Source: Bradyrhizobium sp. JYMT SZCCT0180
GTDB taxonomy: Bacteria; Pseudomonadota; Alphaproteobacteria; Rhizobiales; Xanthobacteraceae
Assembly: GCF_018130165.1 (NCBI RefSeq)
Contig: NZ_JAFCLZ010000001.1
Span: 186,001-250,000, forward strand
Length of the DNA stretch: 64,000 nt
Direction of reading: 5' to 3'
This document shows, one piece after another, positions 63,712 to 64,000 of the stretch (the first letter of the stretch is position 1; each line of letters starts with the position of its first letter). A program made the translations under genes and the position numbers. The notes beneath the pieces are model-generated. The model had not been told where the DNA came from. It searched no databases and saw nothing but the letters and a program-made list of their open reading frames with translations.

Positions 63712-64000
63712 ATGCCCCGCCGTCTCATATCCACCGGTTCGCCGTTCGAGAAGACCGCCGGCTACAGCCGCGCCGTGATCGACGGCGATTTCGCCTTTGT
63801 CGCCGGCACCACCGGCTATGACTACACCACCATGACGATGCCTGACGATGTCACGAGCCAGTCACGGAACTGCTTCAAGACCATCGAGGCCGCCTTGAAG
63901 GAAGGCGGCTTCGCGATGGCCGACATCGTCCGCGCGACCTACTACATCACCGACCTCAGGGATGCGGATGCCCATTTCGCAGTCTGCGGCGAAGTTCTCG
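63712..64000 (+). CDS. RidA (YjgF/UK114) family protein, 3'-truncated by the window
   Basis: 96 residues are visible, beginning MPRRLISTGSPFEKTAGYSR. The family signature includes the N-terminal hydrophobic segment and the ALKEGGFAMADIVRATYYI helix. RidA proteins destroy reactive enamine/imine intermediates of amino-acid metabolism. The end of the domain, with its conserved Arg, is outside the window, so activity cannot be checked. Confidence 0.85.
   Translation, partial: MPRRLISTGSPFEKTAGYSRAVIDGDFAFVAGTTGYDYTTMTMPDDVTSQSRNCFKTIEAALKEGGFAMADIVRATYYITDLRDADAHFAVCGEVL

Overview
The window is a high-GC stretch of an alphaproteobacterial chromosome. Its gene content suggests Bradyrhizobium or a close relative in the Nitrobacteraceae: split gltB/gltD, a CpdR response regulator, a ROSE-type RNA thermometer before an hsp20 gene, tripartite-tricarboxylate (Bug) binding proteins and many dispersed palindromic repeats. 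Assignment to genus is inference from family resemblance; no search was run.

Layout. 1-4.04 kb: a truncated membrane gene, a repeat, and a minus-strand catabolic cluster (two related amidohydrolases, a Rieske protein, a quinone oxidoreductase). 4.3-5.9 kb: a SorAB-like sulfite dehydrogenase pair. 6.4-10.7 kb: a giant secreted RTX protein (seven VCBS blades, duplicated LamG-cadherin modules) with a decayed blade upstream. 10.7-15.8 kb: a divergent catabolic regulon (amidohydrolase and carboxymuconolactone decarboxylase against Bug protein, two dehydrogenases and a GntR/UTRA regulator) around three copies of a 10-bp operator-like motif. 16-19.4 kb: a KstD-like flavoprotein, an exported protein and AzlCD. 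19.6-24.9 kb: tRNA-Val(GAC), cpdR, N-formylglutamate amidohydrolase, a candidate alpha-r8/MmgR small RNA, hisN, a cysteine hydrolase, another Bug protein and a small Cys-rich exported protein. 25-28.7 kb: a large CorA-like fusion convergent with a canonical corA and a kinase-less KdpD-like sensor. 28.9-36.9 kb: GST, LysR, TauE/SafE and LysE transporters, an adenylate cyclase with TPRs, a hypothetical protein, an epimerase and a lysophospholipase-like hydrolase. 37-39.4 kb: ROSE-hsp20, a frameshifted hydrolase, a Pro/Ala-rich exported protein. 39.9-46.3 kb: gltB and gltD, separated by a dispersed repeat. 46.4-55.8 kb: a His/RGG-rich small protein, an outer-membrane barrel, kdsD, an AhpD-like protein with a divergent HxlR regulator and a double palindrome, NfeD and SPFH proteins, hemH, MAPEG, a long non-coding repeat, a small membrane protein and a thioesterase. 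55.9-64 kb: an exported protein, a NicO-type metal transporter with a DUF1007 partner, an M3 peptidase, a probable speF-type leader with ornithine decarboxylase, a GNAT acetyltransferase and the start of a RidA-family gene.

The core functions (nitrogen assimilation, Kdo and heme synthesis, polyamine synthesis, proteolysis control) are interspersed with small substrate-induced catabolic units. The most informative non-coding signals are the small RNA, the ROSE thermometer and the two operator sets. The most unusual genes are the RTX protein, the CorA-like fusion and the His/RGG protein. I found no CRISPR array, intact insertion sequence or prophage.
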